Origin: Leptodontidium sp. MPI-SDFR-AT-0119
Taxonomy: Eukaryota > Ascomycota > Leotiomycetes > Helotiales > Leptodontidiaceae
NCBI GenBank assembly: GCA_020726505.1
Contig: JAHLEZ010000020.1
Span: 620,001-684,000, forward strand
Length of the DNA: 64,000 bases
Reading direction: 5' to 3'
The translations under genes and the position numbers were made by a program. Of the stretch, positions 18,415 through 29,426 are shown in pieces. Numbering within the stretch: the stretch's first letter is position 1; every line of letters begins with the position of its first letter. The notes beneath the pieces were generated by a model. The model did not search any database and was not told the DNA's origin. It saw only the letters and a program-made list of their open reading frames with translations.

Positions 18415-19391
18415 CGATCAACGTAGGTCAAATTGAAGTGATTAATTGTTGTCTAGAATACAGGAGGTAATCAGGGGAACACGTTGTTCCCTGAAAGCGG
18501 TATACGCTGGCAGAATCCAAAACTAGTATAGCACACAGCTAACCGAGCATCAGCCCGTGCCTGTACGACGGATTACTTTATAAGAAAAGGAATAACTTTA
18601 ATTTAATTTAATAATTAAAAAATAAAGGTTTAGTAAAAAGAGGTTAATTATTTCTTTAGTTTAGCGCAAAAAAAAAGAAGGAAAGCGAAGACTTTATTAG
18701 TTTTATAATTAATACGATTTTCTTTAACACTCTTTATTAAGATTACGCTTAATATAAGCCTTTTTTATAACGAGCTAATTTTATAATAATTATTCGTAAA
18801 GGAATTCGAGGGGAAGGATATTTATTATCTTCCTAAAAGAGTTAAAAAGAGTTATAAATAATATAATACTTACTCTAAAAAAAATTACGTATAATAACGA
18901 CCTTATATATTAATATATAATATATAAAAATAATAAGAGTTTCTTAAAATCTATAATTAAATAAAAAAGAAGGTAAAGAAATAAGAGCTTTACGTACAAA
19001 AAGGGGAGCGCTATGGGCTCGTTTAATCTCGGTAAAGCTCGGCTAAGCCGGAATACCGGAAATAAGGCTCTAGGCGCTCCCAACCGTCACACTAAGAGGT
19101 AAAGAAATATAGGCTCGAAGTTATAAATAACAAATTCTAACGTATACGAGCGTAATTTAAGTGAAAATAATATCCTTCTTAAGAATTATTACCTTCTCAC
19201 TAATCGATTATTATTAGCGAGTATATAATAACAAAATCCTACTTTATTACTTCCTTTTTAAAAACCACACTAACCAAGAATTCTAAGATAATTAATAACG
19301 AAAGTTCTCTTTAACCACTCGAAATTACGACTAAGCCACGCGAAATAAGTTTCGACTCCGACTTTAAACTTTACCTACCTTCCTTTAAAGC

Positions 19392-19627
19392 GCACGAAGG
19401 CAAACCAGGAGCAGTACGAGCTCTTCCTGCGCGAGGTGCTTAACATATACGGGCCACGGGATGGCCATAACGCAGAACATGGTAATAGCGGCAGCCTTGT
19501 GCGTGTAAACACTAATTCGGAGAAATCCTATATCGACTTCGAGATTAGAGAATACCCACACTTACCACGCCGGTATGAGCACTTCTTGCGATTTAACTCT
19601 AAAGTCAGCGGCAATTCACTTACTTAG
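19392..19627 (+). pseudogene. Unidentified coding remnant
   Basis: From after a TAA at about 19386 the frame reads RTKANQEQYELFLREVLNIY, then GPRDGHNAEHGNSGSLVRVN, to a stop at 19625. The upstream part is AT-rich and full of stops, as if only this end escaped mutation. No family recognised. Confidence 0.25.
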
Positions 19628-19879
19628 CCATAAATCCAAGGAGCGAAGTAAATACATAATGTATCTAGGACGTTAGTTTACAAGAATACAAATCTTAAAG
19701 ATAGCAGCCTTTACAGGATTAAGATAAACCTAGGCACGATCTTAATAAAGGGCTAGGGGCTTAACGAAGTGAACCTAGGGATTATCTTGGGAGATAATCT
19801 ATTTAGGTGACCCACCGTCTGGATTATCCCTTAGATTTCACACTCTACCTGCGTTGCACACTCACGGGGCGGTATCTAC

Positions 19880-20065
19880 TTGCTTCACAAGCGAATCAAC
19901 ATTACATATAGGGATTACAAGGCCAGTCTGCACCCGAAGTTCACACCCAGGTGCAAGTGTGACGTGCCTTGCGTGTTGAGGGCTGTCCAGCGGAAGAAGT
20001 CCAGCGGAAGAAGTAGAATTGGGGAAGGTTATTTTGGATATGCTATGCTGGGAATGTTCCCGTAG
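19880..20065 (+). pseudogene. Possible GRF-type zinc-finger fragment
   Basis: A 61-codon ORF with PRCKCDVPCVLRAVQRKKSS then GEGYFGYAM. The CxC spacing and a following G..YF resemble the GRF zinc finger, but the final Cys is absent. A 14-bp tandem duplication (GTCCAGCGGAAGAA) lies inside. Weak call: it could be a transposon-derived remnant. Confidence 0.25.
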
Positions 20066-20142
20066 GTTTCGTCAAAGACCTCCCTTAAAATCAATCAACT
20101 TACGACCTGCTTCTGAATATTCGACTTCCTGATCCCCGTGGC

Positions 20143-21440
20143 CTAGTCAACTCCCCTCTCTCCGCTGGATCTCTCAAGTGACCTTTTGCTTTCGCTACTA
20201 CTTCTCCAGCTAGTCCCGTTCGCAAGAGTCTTCTGACTACCGAACTTCCTCACATTCCTCCCGCGCTCTCTACCCTCCAAATCCAGATCCCGATCGCTCT
20301 CAATGATAGTAACTGCATCTCGACTAGTTCTAATATCACTCCTTAAGCCATATTCCTCTGTTCCTCCTTGACTCTTGCTACGCTGGTACGGCCAAGCACC
20401 CGTTGGCCACTCATTTGATGTTAATTTATGGGATGATGAATCGCCCATCAGATGACTTCGTGAGAAGAAGGCTCGGAACAGGGGACGGAGAGTAGCAAGT
20501 GAGCAAGCGGCTATTCCAAGGCCGGTCTCAGCACATGACCAGATCACCACGTCAGTTGTTGCATAGAGGAAGTCGGCTTGGTCCTTATAGGTGTGAATAT
20601 ATGGTATACGAATGATTGTTGCTGCTGACGCGCTATTTTGTGTAAGTCATCGTTCTTCAAGCATGAGTTGAGAACTGACATTGCACCCATCGATAGAACT
20701 ATAGCAACTGCCGCCTTCCTCCTCGAATTTATCTGCAAATTCCACACTAAAAAGACCGGAATAATAGCAAATGTCCAATCACCAACACAAGCAATCGCCG
20801 AGTACGCATACGCCGCAATGACCGCGATCTGAGGATCGAGACATCTCCCCTTACCCCCGGTGTATTTTGTCCAGAAGAATTCAGGCGCTTGACATTGAAA
20901 GACAAAAATGAAGAAGAAGAAGGTGCAGTACACTTCAGTGATGGCGAGTATAGTGTAGATGATGATCCGGTGGGTTGTTACAACTGTGAGACGGAGGAGC
21001 ATAGCTCCTATGCTGAGCTTTAAAGCCATGTTTGAGGGAAGATAGGCTACTTCGCATGCCCACCACCACTAGGAAGATGGTTAGCATAATTGAAGTCACA
21101 CCGAAAGGTGAGAGTCCCACCTTCAGTGCAATGGGAATCACTGTTTGGGGTTTAATGTCGGCGGTATGTTGACCAGTTCCATGGTAAACACCTAAGATGA
21201 CGAAGGTACCATAGAGGGCGAAGAGAACCTGCAATTCTGACGTCAATAGGAAAGATCTTCAGGTTTGTGTAAAGCACGACCTACCCAAGCAACCAAAGTA
21301 AACCAATCATCGAATCCAAAACTCTTCACAACGCGAGCTCGACAATACACTCGCAGGGCAACGGCAATAGTAGTCAGGCCTAAAAAGAATCCAGTTATGC
21401 CCATTAATTGAGGACCCCTTCCACCCGGAGTGATAGCCAT
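20143..21440 (-). CDS. Fungal rhodopsin-domain (Pth11/SAT4-like) integral membrane protein, 4 exons
   Basis: Complement of 21285-21440, 21102-21228, 20680-21046 and 20143-20632, giving 379 residues with consistent phases. Introns are 56, 55 and 47 bp (donors GTAGGT, GTGTGA, GTCAGT). Hydrophobic helices follow the seven-TM fungal rhodopsin-domain pattern: GITGFFLGLTTIAVALRVYC, the FGFDDWFTLVAW loop, VLFALYGTFVILGVYHGTGQ, NMALKLSIGAMLLRLTVVT, IYTILAITEVYCTFFFFIFV and the loop FFWTKYTGGKGRCLDPQIAV. IASAATIIRIPYIHTYKD and TTDVVIWSCAETGLGIAACS form the last helices. A 100-residue charged cytoplasmic tail follows. The family includes Pth11-related receptors, but ligands are mostly unknown. The exon 2 donor is the least certain boundary. 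Confidence 0.82.
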
Positions 21441-21542
21441 GACGAACGGAAAACTGGTCCCAAGCGATAGAAGCAAGCGTCTTTGAGTCAAGTAATAATC
21501 GGTAACGAAGCAAGAATACAAACTAAAATCACAAGAACTCAA

Positions 21543-21876
21543 AACAAGAAGAACAAAAAATCACTACTCTTGCAAAAATCGAGCAGCAGATTCTTACGTA
21601 TAAGTAGTTTCGCTATCACCTCGAGTGTTCTTCCCTGACGGACAACTGAAACCCTTAGTGTGAGAAGCTAGAAGATCGCGATGACATGAAAAGGGCGGCG
21701 TTTTTCTCCATCAACTGAGGTAGAAAGCGCTTGTGACAGTAGCCCTACTAGCAACCTTGCCTACTGATTAGAAAGCACTGCCAGTTGTTGCCAATCTGCT
21801 ACAATCCCCCCCCTTAACAAACGTTAAACAGGGGGGGGGGGGGGGGGGGTGGAATCCTCCCACCGGAATAAACCTT
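21543..21876. other. Promoter side of the rhodopsin-domain gene, with C8/G19 hairpin
   Basis: Upstream region of the minus-strand gene. At 21805-21849 a C8 run, TTAACAAACGTTAA and a 19-G run (21831-21849) can fold back on each other. The G tract could form a quadruplex or be an assembly-sensitive homopolymer. Confidence 0.5.
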
Positions 21877-22153
21877 ACGAACTGGGTGGCATAACGTAAG
21901 TCTGTGCGCTACAGGCTTTGAAAGGCCTGAAAGCTATTTTGGCCGAGTCAAGCCTCGATTACAATAATTTTTTTTTTAATAAAACTACTTCTTATATCTC
22001 TTTCTTGCGATACTAAAAGTTTTAAGAAATACAAAGCTAAAATTATCAAGATATATGTTAATTACTAGAGACTTTTACTGTCGAGAGGCGAAGTTTCTTC
22101 ACACAAGCGAAGCAGCCTGTAATTAGCGCACAGACTTATGCCACCCAGTTCGT
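21877..22153. mobile_element. MITE, 277 bp, with about 40-bp terminal inverted repeats
   Basis: The left end reads ACGAACTGGGTGGCATAA.. to ..GCTACAGGCT (21877-21917). The right end is its imperfect reverse complement, AGCCTGTAATTAGCGCACAG.. to ..CCCAGTTCGT (22114-22153). The core is AT-rich without coding potential. A TA follows on the right, while TT precedes on the left, so a TA target duplication is not perfect. The type fits a Tc1/mariner-derived MITE and it lies 66 bp before a Tc1 transposase relic. Confidence 0.75.
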
Positions 22154-22218
22154 TACGAGCCTACCGACCAAAGTCCGTGTTTTTAGGCGAGCCTCACCCA
22201 AATTAAACACTACCAATT

Positions 22219-22905
22219 ATGCCTCCAGCGCCCCCCCAACTCGATTTTGACCACGAACCAGGCGCAGAAATAGCTACGAAACACAAGGAGGTAATCCGTC
22301 AGCTTTATGGCTTTGCAAAAGTGCCGATTGAGCGCTTGATGGGGCGATACAAGCTCGGGAAGTTTACAATTACGAAAATCTTCAATTACGACGCGCCAGA
22401 ACGCGCTCGAATCAGTCGTACCGGAAGACCTTCCCTCCTCACCGATACACAAGTAGACCAAATAATCGATTATCTCTCCGAAAACTGGGATTAACGGTGC
22501 CTTGATTACGTCCATCTTCATGCTGAATTGAAGCTAGAATGCTCTATCCGGACGATGGAAGAGAGGCTCAAACAGAGGGGCTATTTCCGGTGTGTTGCGT
22601 GCCAAAAACCATACCTCACTGCTGCACAAGTTCTCGAGCGTCTCCTTTGGGCTATAGAACATATATTTTGGGACTACAGAATGGCTGAAGGTTCTTTGGC
22701 CTGATGAAGCTACATTTTTGGTCGGGACGTACAGTCAAGCAAAGAGTAACACGCAAAAAAGGAGAAAGAACCTGCCCAAATTGTATCCAACACCAGTTTC
22801 ACCGAGACCATACGAATCCTGTTAACGCTTTGGGCGCAATTGGATACGGTTACAAGAGTCCTTTACTATTCGTTGTAGAGCTTTCTTAAAATGCCAGGGT
22901 TGCAA
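22219..22905 (+). pseudogene. Tc1/mariner-type transposase relic
   Basis: The first frame (22219-22494) carries an N-terminal helix-turn-helix part: HKEVIRQLYGFAKVPIERLM, ARISRTGRPSLLTDTQVDQI, then a stop after SENWD. Reading continues in other frames with HLHAELKLECSIRTMEERLK, QVLERLLWAIEHIFWDYRM, and from about 22704 LHFWSGRTVKQRVTRKKGER with NPVNALGAIGYGYKSPLLF, as in DDE-domain fungal Tc1 transposases. At least two stops or frameshifts separate the parts and the last DDE region is missing. The coding DNA would be inactive. Confidence 0.68.
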
Positions 22906-23050
22906 AGTCACGTGGTATCTAGTAGAAAATGCCATCTGTGCTTGCCACATTTGAAAATCCTATCCGCGCAAATCGATCCAAGCGCAATACGAATCAAGCC
23001 ATCTGCCAAAATCCTCTGCTCTTGGTGCTGAAAGGACATCCAATCCGAAA

Positions 23051-23530
23051 ATGTCTGCTAGCAGCGAGGTGTTTCTTATGATTTCGCAACCAACACCCAC
23101 TTTCCTAGGCTTGGTTCAGAACGCCGCCGCCGATACCAACGACCAAACGATCTCTACTAAAGAGAAACTAGCCAAACTTGATTTCACCAGTAGTTGCGAA
23201 GATGTGCACAAGGAATTCAAAAGAGATTATCTGGACAAGGTTGGTGAAGCATATCATTTGCGGTGCTGAAACTAATGGTTTTCTCACAGATCGAACCTGG
23301 TTCCTCCACCCCAACAATCCTCGATCCAAACAAAATCAAGTCATGGTGGCGCCCTACGTCATGGGTCTTGACCGGCGGGTCTTTCCGGATACCGAGCAAG
23401 ATGACGGAAGAGTTGTTGGTCTTTGTTTCATATCCACTCCTTGGGATATGCACACAACGACATAAATCCAAACAATATCATGTTTGATGAAGATGACATT
23501 CTCGTTATCACCGACTTCGACTCGTGTCTG
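23051..23530 (+). pseudogene. Kinase-like gene remnant
   Basis: The end (23463-23530) reads DINPNNIMFDEDDILVITDF then DSCL before a stop. This is the HxDLxPxN / DFD catalytic-loop pair of small kinase-like fungal proteins. Upstream frames (KEKLAKLDFTSSCEDVHKEF; SKQNQVMVAPYVMGLDRRVF) fit parts of the same protein but are split over frames. The expected N-lobe and the C-terminus are lost. Confidence 0.45.
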
Positions 23531-23639
23531 CTATAGTAGTGATCAATGTTAGCAAAGTACAGGCACATCAGAGTTTAGGACCTAACAGGGAGAAAAGCAA
23601 TGAACTGTGTGGGGAAGATGGACATACCGCTACCCAAAA

Positions 23640-23823
23640 TTGTAGGATAAGAAGAAATCGCAAAACCCCAATCGCGTCGCTTCCAATCAACAGGATTAAG
23701 AGCAAGAGCGTAGTTGCGGATCAACACTTCCCCAGCACCCGGAACTGGGATAGGACGAGCTTCGATTTCCAACGTGGCAGCGACTCCCTGAAGGATAGCA
23801 GCGAGGTTTTCCGTCTTGGACAC
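23640..23823 (-). pseudogene. First exon of an MDR (zinc-binding/enoyl-reductase-like) oxidoreductase
   Basis: The minus strand reads MSKTENLAAILQGVAATLEI, PVPGAGEVLIRNYALALNPV and DWKRRDWGFAISSYPTILGS, the GroES-like start of fungal medium-chain dehydrogenases (CipB/toxD-like reductases). A good donor G/GTATGT ends it, but the next exon is absent: the sequence beyond is the kinase-like remnant. Only exon 1 and perhaps its promoter (23824-23950) remain. Confidence 0.6.
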
Positions 23824-25104
23824 TTTGTCGAAGAGAATGGCAGAATAGTACCAAGGCTTTCAAGGATTGAAGTTGAGGAATATTGATGTGAGTAATGAAT
23901 GTTATTGGGGATTGGTAGAATGTGATGTGATGAATGATGTTGTTAATAACTATCCTCCTTCATTCAGCAGATCTCGAGATTTATAGATCTCTGACCTCCT
24001 TTTTCTTCTACCATACTGTACTACAAATGTTACAAAGCCAATTCGGGCCGGACTCTTAACACCACTTATCACCGACTCCCACGCAATTTGTAAGCCTTTA
24101 AATGCCATGAATACGTCTAAAGCGCTTGGCCCAACTTTCAATAAATTTGGTTAACGTAGGACTTCTAACTTCACTGATGATTCGTCAAAACTTCTACTAT
24201 TAGAAACGTTATGCAGAAACTGATATTCTTATGCTTGATCCACAGAGTGTAGATCGGAAGAATTTGTATAGATTTACAGCTACTCGGTAAATCTCACAAG
24301 ACGTAATCAGAGAGAGGGAAAGACAGTGGACCTGACTTGACTGAAAGCAAGCAATCACAGCTGTCCCTTAAGATGTTAAGGGGTAGGAGACAAATATAAA
24401 ATTGAAGTTATGAATCGATAGAGGGGGGGAGTAGTTGTTGTACGGTCGTAACATCTTGTGGAGCTTGTATAACTTTAGGTGGGAGGGTTAGAGCTTAGGA
24501 GGCTGGAACGGAGCGGAGGATGTGGCGATTATAGTTCTGACTTTAAAGTTTAAGTTTGAGTTTAAGAGTGGGAAGCTGACTCTCCAGCGAACTCCGTGGG
24601 TTTTTGGCAGGAGATCTACTTCTTACGAGGTACCTTCGGCAGTCGTTAACGTTTGTAATTAAGTGCCTTGGCGTAGCCAGTTAGAAAGTCAGACGGCCTC
24701 GCTTATTGACTTCGAGAGCATTAATGTCGGCAGCCAAGGAGAGCTCCGGAGGACTATTAAATTGTTTAGTCGTCATTTCGAAGTAAAAGATTGTAGAACA
24801 TAGCTAAGGGAACGCATCAGGATGGGACCACGGAGCCTTCATCCTAATGCCGCTTATCAACCCCAGTGCGGACATCCCCATAGTACAAGGGGCCAGCTAA
24901 AGCAACACATGGAAATAGCTATGTCGACACATGCCAAGGATTTTCGGGTATTCCGCTGGGTGCATTTATCACCGTCGCCCCACCATACTAATTTGTACTG
25001 CGCAGCAAGGGCCACTTATGCATTCTATGTAATTATGCCAATTCATCTACATCCAACTCAAACTCCGCATCTTGAGTATACACCTCTACTCCCCCAATTA
25101 CATC
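23824..25104. other. Intergenic, no gene seen
   Basis: No family-like ORF. It holds the upstream region of the orphan reductase exon and possibly the distal end of the MULE, but no terminal inverted repeat was located. Confidence 0.35.
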
Positions 25105-27884
25105 TCATTGTGTCACAACTGCAGTAGCTGTAGTAGCATCTACTATACTATCTGACTTGTAAATTGATGATATGCCATGCATATACCCCCTCTCTCGTTG
25201 AGTTCCAGGCTCATACTTATCTTGATGCCCATTTGTAAGCCTTTGCATAGCTAATGCAGTAGATGATAGGCGATTTTGTACTACAACTGTCTGCTGTATT
25301 GATGAAAGAAGGGCTGGCGGGGTTGAGCTTGAAGGGAGCTCAAAGAACGATGGGTCTCTCCGAGTATTGGAAGGTGCTACACGTGATGAATTTCCTCCTC
25401 CTAAAGCACCTCTGGGCCTACCTTTGCCTTTTACTCTCATTGGATTGAGTATTGGAAGAGGCAAAGGAATAGTAACTTGGGGAGGAGTACATCCTTGTGG
25501 CCTAGTATAGTACCAATGGGGATGTATATCTTCAAGTAGAATCACTCCACTCTCTTGCTTTCTCTTGTAAATGATGTGTTGACAAGGGAGGCCAAGGGCC
25601 TTTGGTGTTGTACATGTACAAATATTTGAAGGAGGACCGGTGGCTGGGAGCTTGTTATGCTCTTGATTTATCTGGAGTAACGCGTAGCCATGAACAGACT
25701 GAAGGACAGCAGCAAAAAGAGGGATATTAATACTGTGGCGAGGTCGTAGTTGCTGCTTAGCAATTTTTGTTTCAATGCTTTGTTGTTGTGCCGTCCAAAA
25801 GAGCTTCATTTTAAGGAATAAGTCCCCACCCCACCATTCCGATCACCCTTTTACACCAAAATCAACGATTTTCACTTAATAATATCTTTATAAAACGTTA
25901 ATAAAAACTTATAAAATTAATAATATATAATATTTATATATATATTACTTCAAATATAATAAATAAGCTAGTTCTAATTAGGCAATTCTCTTAGATTTAA
26001 AATTTAAAAAACACCATACAAAAGTGACAAAATTAATTTATGATTAAACGAATATAAATACTTTAAAAAAGGACGATTATAACCGATAAGACTACTGATT
26101 TAAGATTTTCAGTTATTAGATAATTCTATTAGTAGTTGTTAATATACATTAGAATAGACTTTTTCAGACCCCTGTAAAACAGTTATTTTAAAATTACAAT
26201 ATAACTACTAATAGAATTGCTTAGTAATAAAAAAACTGTTATAAAGACTCTATCTATTATTATATATATCAATTTCAAGTACTTATAACTATAAAATTAA
26301 AAGTTATTTTTAGTCAATTTTATATGGTGTTTTTTAAATTTTAAATTAACGAGAATTACCCGATTGAAACTAGCTTAAAGTGAATAAGCGAGGTCGTATA
26401 TATACTCTTAGCTTATACTTTTAATTTAATGTACTTTTATTAACGTTTTATAAAGATATTATTAAGTGAAAATCGTTGATTTTGGTGTAAAAGGGTGATC
26501 GGAATGGTGGGGTGGGGACTTACACCCCTAAGATCTCCATGGCCACGCTGTAGGTATGTCTTCAGTAGCATGACAACCTTCAATAGGACTGGTAACCGTG
26601 ATTCCGAAGTGATATGATTGATCGACCCAAAAAGCAACAAGCTTTTCCTTCCAAAGAAGCCAAGTACCCTCACAATAACTCATAGCTTCTGATGGAAACT
26701 CAATACGCATATTTTGAAGCGTAGCATCATAGACCTCCTCAGTTGTACTAGCTAGTAGTATATTCCAAGAGCCCAAGAATGCTTGAAAGCGTGGATGGCG
26801 TGCCCAAATTCCGTCGGGGCCTTTAATTGGACCAGGGAAGTACTTCTTGGTTTTAGCTAATACGTTCATATTAACGTGCTAGCGACAAAGAAGGTGACGG
26901 GCGCTAGGAAAGAATGCCTTAAGACACTTGATAAGAGCTAATTCCCTATCTGTTACAATAGAAACTGGCTCTTTAATCATGTGCTGAGACATTATACCCT
27001 TGAGTTGTGTAAGGGCCCATTTGTAGTCGACTTCCGTCTCCCCCGACAAAAAAGCCATCCCAAGTTGAATCACCATATTATTCCCTGATACTCCACAAAT
27101 ATTCAGCAAAGGCATGCTGAATCGGTTGGTTTTGTATGTGCAATCGAGCAATAAAACATCGGAATGCTGCTTCCAAAGCTGAAGAGAGGAGGGATCGATG
27201 AAAAAGAGGTGTCGTAAAGGACCGGTCTTTGGTTCGTACTGAGGGGAATAATTGTTGTCTTGTAACTCCTATGTAATTTGTTAGGATTAAGCAGCTTTGA
27301 ATTTAAAGGAGTAGTACCTGTAAGAGCCATTGAATAGGTGTTTTCCCACTTAACTGCTCAATTCTTGACTTTTGCACGAGATTGGAAATATCTTTTGAAG
27401 TCAATGTGAGACTTGAGTCTTGCTCTCGTAGTGTTGACAGAATCTGAGCGTTTGAAAGGCCAGCCTTTGCGAAGGTATCAATTGAAGCACGGGTTTCTGC
27501 GGAAGTAGCAGCAATTCTGTGTACTGGATGGGCGGAGAAGTCTGCAGAGCGCGCGTGGTTGTGTGTTGCCTCAAGAATAGTCAATTCCCAATTGCCTGAA
27601 GTCTTGTCTTGACTAAGTACAACTCTCATATGACAATCGCACTTCTTAGAACCAGTATTTAGGCGCCGTTTAGTAACATGTGCATCCGTTTGCTTCCCTC
27701 TTGGTGTGTATTTACCGCTACGATCGCAGACAAATAATGCACGATGAGGCCGAGTATCTCGCTGCATAAAAGCATAGCCATTAACCTTTGCATGCGCTTG
27801 AATAGCAGAAAAACAAGAAGGAATATCAGCGTAAACTTCTGCAGGTGGCGCAGGGCTGCAAGGTTCACTAGTGAAAGTTGACAT
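25105..27884 (-). mobile_element. Mutator-like element (MULE) transposase, disrupted
   Basis: The coding order on the minus strand is exon 1 (27318-27884), a 49-bp intron, then exon 2 from 27268, with the C-terminus at 25105-25809 after a 700-bp insertion. Exon 1 has a FAR1/WRKY-like N-terminal part (FVCDRSGKYTPRGKQTDAHV, KKCDCHMRVVLSQDKTSGNW, LTILEATHNHARS). Exon 2 holds the DDE domain: LLLDCTYKTNRFSMPLLNIC, EPVSIVTDRELALIKCLKAF, TSPIEGCHAT. The C-terminus has a SWIM zinc finger (ICTCTTPKALGLPCQHII). Lesions are an in-frame TAG at 26879-26881 where CRWH is expected, a frameshift near 26560-26567, and the MITE at 25821-26520. Inactive, but once autonomous. Confidence 0.85.
25821..26520. mobile_element. 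700-bp fold-back MITE inside the MULE, TA target duplication
   Basis: The ends are perfect inverted repeats of at least 86 bp, starting AGTCCCCACCCCACCATTCC. Imperfect pairing continues through most of both 350-bp arms (for example TTTAAAATTTAAAAAACACC near 25995 and its complement near 26325). TA flanks both sides (25819-25820 and 26521-26522). The interior is over 75 percent AT with no ORF. Removing the element plus one TA joins the MULE frame as GDLRGV/FLKMKLFWTAQ, which fixes the boundaries. The TA duplication suggests Tc1/mariner-type mobilisation. Confidence 0.93.
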
Positions 27885-28130
27885 CAGAGTGGCTATTCAG
27901 TCAGCCGGCTTTTAAGTCAATCAGTCAGTTGAGTAAAAACCGTCAGCCAATCAGCTTGAATATATTGGTCAGTCAATCAGCTGTAATATGGCCAGCTTAT
28001 AAGCTAGCTTATAAGCTAAACATGATTTTTATAAGTGATTTTGGAGTGAGGTAGTAGGCAGTTAGTATGAGAGCTCGATGCAGAATAAATAAAAAACTGA
28101 CTCTCCCACCATCACTTCCCTCCATGGAAG
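27885..28130. repeat. Subterminal repeats upstream of the MULE
   Basis: Clustered TCAGTCAG, CAATCAGCT and AGCTTATAAGCTAGCTTATA motifs just upstream of the transposase start. These are probably the element's end region, with the LINE inserted just beyond at 28131. Confidence 0.4.
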
Positions 28131-29426
28131 CGGCAAACCTACTTTAACGTAGAGATTAGCAAGCTCCCAAAGGAAGAAGAGGCCAAAGAACATGAGGAAC
28201 GGACCCTGAATAACCCCGCAAGCGATATATTTGTATATACAGACGCTTCACAGACTGCCGAGAGAACAACTACTGGAATAGGTGTGGGACTAGTAGTACT
28301 CATACCTCCTTCCACACTTATTCAACATCAAAAAACCCACAACCTCGGCAAAGATCAACTGGTCTACAACGGAGAGCTCGAAGGTGTCACGCAAGCCGTT
28401 GAGTACGCAAACAAAACTGCCAAACCAGGCCTCACTTTCAACATATACTCAGACAACCAAGCCGGCCTCTGGAGGCTCAAAACACCGTCCGACAACCCCG
28501 GCCAGAGCTGCCAAATCAGAGCTATCAATGCAGCAAAACAAGCGACAGCAAAAGGCGCAAAAATCAACCTGAAATGGGTCCCAGGCCATACAGACATCAA
28601 CGGCAACGACAAAGCTGATGAACTAGCAAAGCTAGCCACCTCCCAACACCCAAGCTCATACGACACGAGCTTTGCCATGCTAGGGATGAAAATCAAAGGC
28701 ATGAGATCAACGGAAGGGAAGCAAGCCATAGCTACGGACCGCAGAAATAGCCTTTTATACAACAACTCACACTCCTACCGCAAGATCTTCCCATGGAACA
28801 TATCAGGCAGGCTCAGAATAACCCCCGGTACTCCGCGAGAGACTGCCAGCGCCTTCTACCAGCTCAAAATCGGCCACGGCTACATCAAATCATACCTCCA
28901 CAAGCTCGGCCATGCGTCCAACGACAGGTGCAGATGCGGTGCGAAAGAGACCGCTCAACACCTACTACTCAGCTGCCCAGAAACGGGTCTAGCCAGGAAG
29001 TACGTAAGAGACACCTTACAGCTCAAAACGCCCCTCTCTCAACGAATTCTCATGCATACAACGAAAGGAATCGCTGCCACGGTTGAATTCCTAAAGACCA
29101 CGAAGGTAGCCACGAGAGCGTGGCACCTGGGGAGGGGGGAAGAAGTAGAGGAGGAGGAGGAGGAGGAGGAGGAGGAGGAGGAGGAGGAGGAGGATGGCGA
29201 CTAGACACATGACTAGAGACTGTTAAGACACCTTTCTTTTGTACAAATAGGGCAAGACCCTCACCAGCGCCTAGAACACATCAGACAGAGCCCCCAACCC
29301 TGTATCACAGCTTTCTTTTGTACTAGAATCAGCTCAAACAGCTAGGGAGAAATCCCTGCCATGCTGCATAGTCATAGACTCACATAGCATGTAAAAAGGA
29401 ATAATAATAATAACAATAATAATAAT
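28131..29426 (+). mobile_element. 5'-truncated Tad-like LINE, 3' end with RNase H
   Basis: Open from 28131 to the stop at 29202 with no start codon needed. The RNase H domain is clear: IFVYTDASQTAERTTTGIG, the NGELEG glutamate, FNIYSDNQAGLWRL and WVPGHTDINGNDKADELAKL supply the D, E, D, D residues. A CCHC-like segment (DRCRCGAKETAQHLLLSCPE) follows, then a Glu run encoded by about 16 GAG units (29147-29193). The 3' tail is a TAA-type run (about 29398-29426). ATGGAAG at 28124-28130 and 29427-29433 is a likely target duplication. The reverse transcriptase and endonuclease are missing, as is usual for truncated insertions. Confidence 0.85.

Larger units (their letters stand above)
16260..19385. 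repeat. AT-rich, probably RIP-mutated repeat block
   Basis: More than 3 kb dominated by TTA, ATA and AATAA with no open frames over 60 codons, apart from GC-balanced islands at about 17400-17980, 18120-18560 and 19000-19085. The extreme composition with sharp edges fits repeat-induced point mutation of old transposons. The islands are younger insertions or unmutated remnants (see the two solo LTRs). A small inverted pair (GGGAGCGC at 19004-19011 and GCGCTCCC at 19074-19081) bounds the last island. Confidence 0.7.

Noticed and set aside
29147..29193. GAG repeat as an independent microsatellite
   Set aside because: It lies in the LINE frame as a Glu run, and the second LINE copy has a similar Glu-rich end, so it is part of the element.
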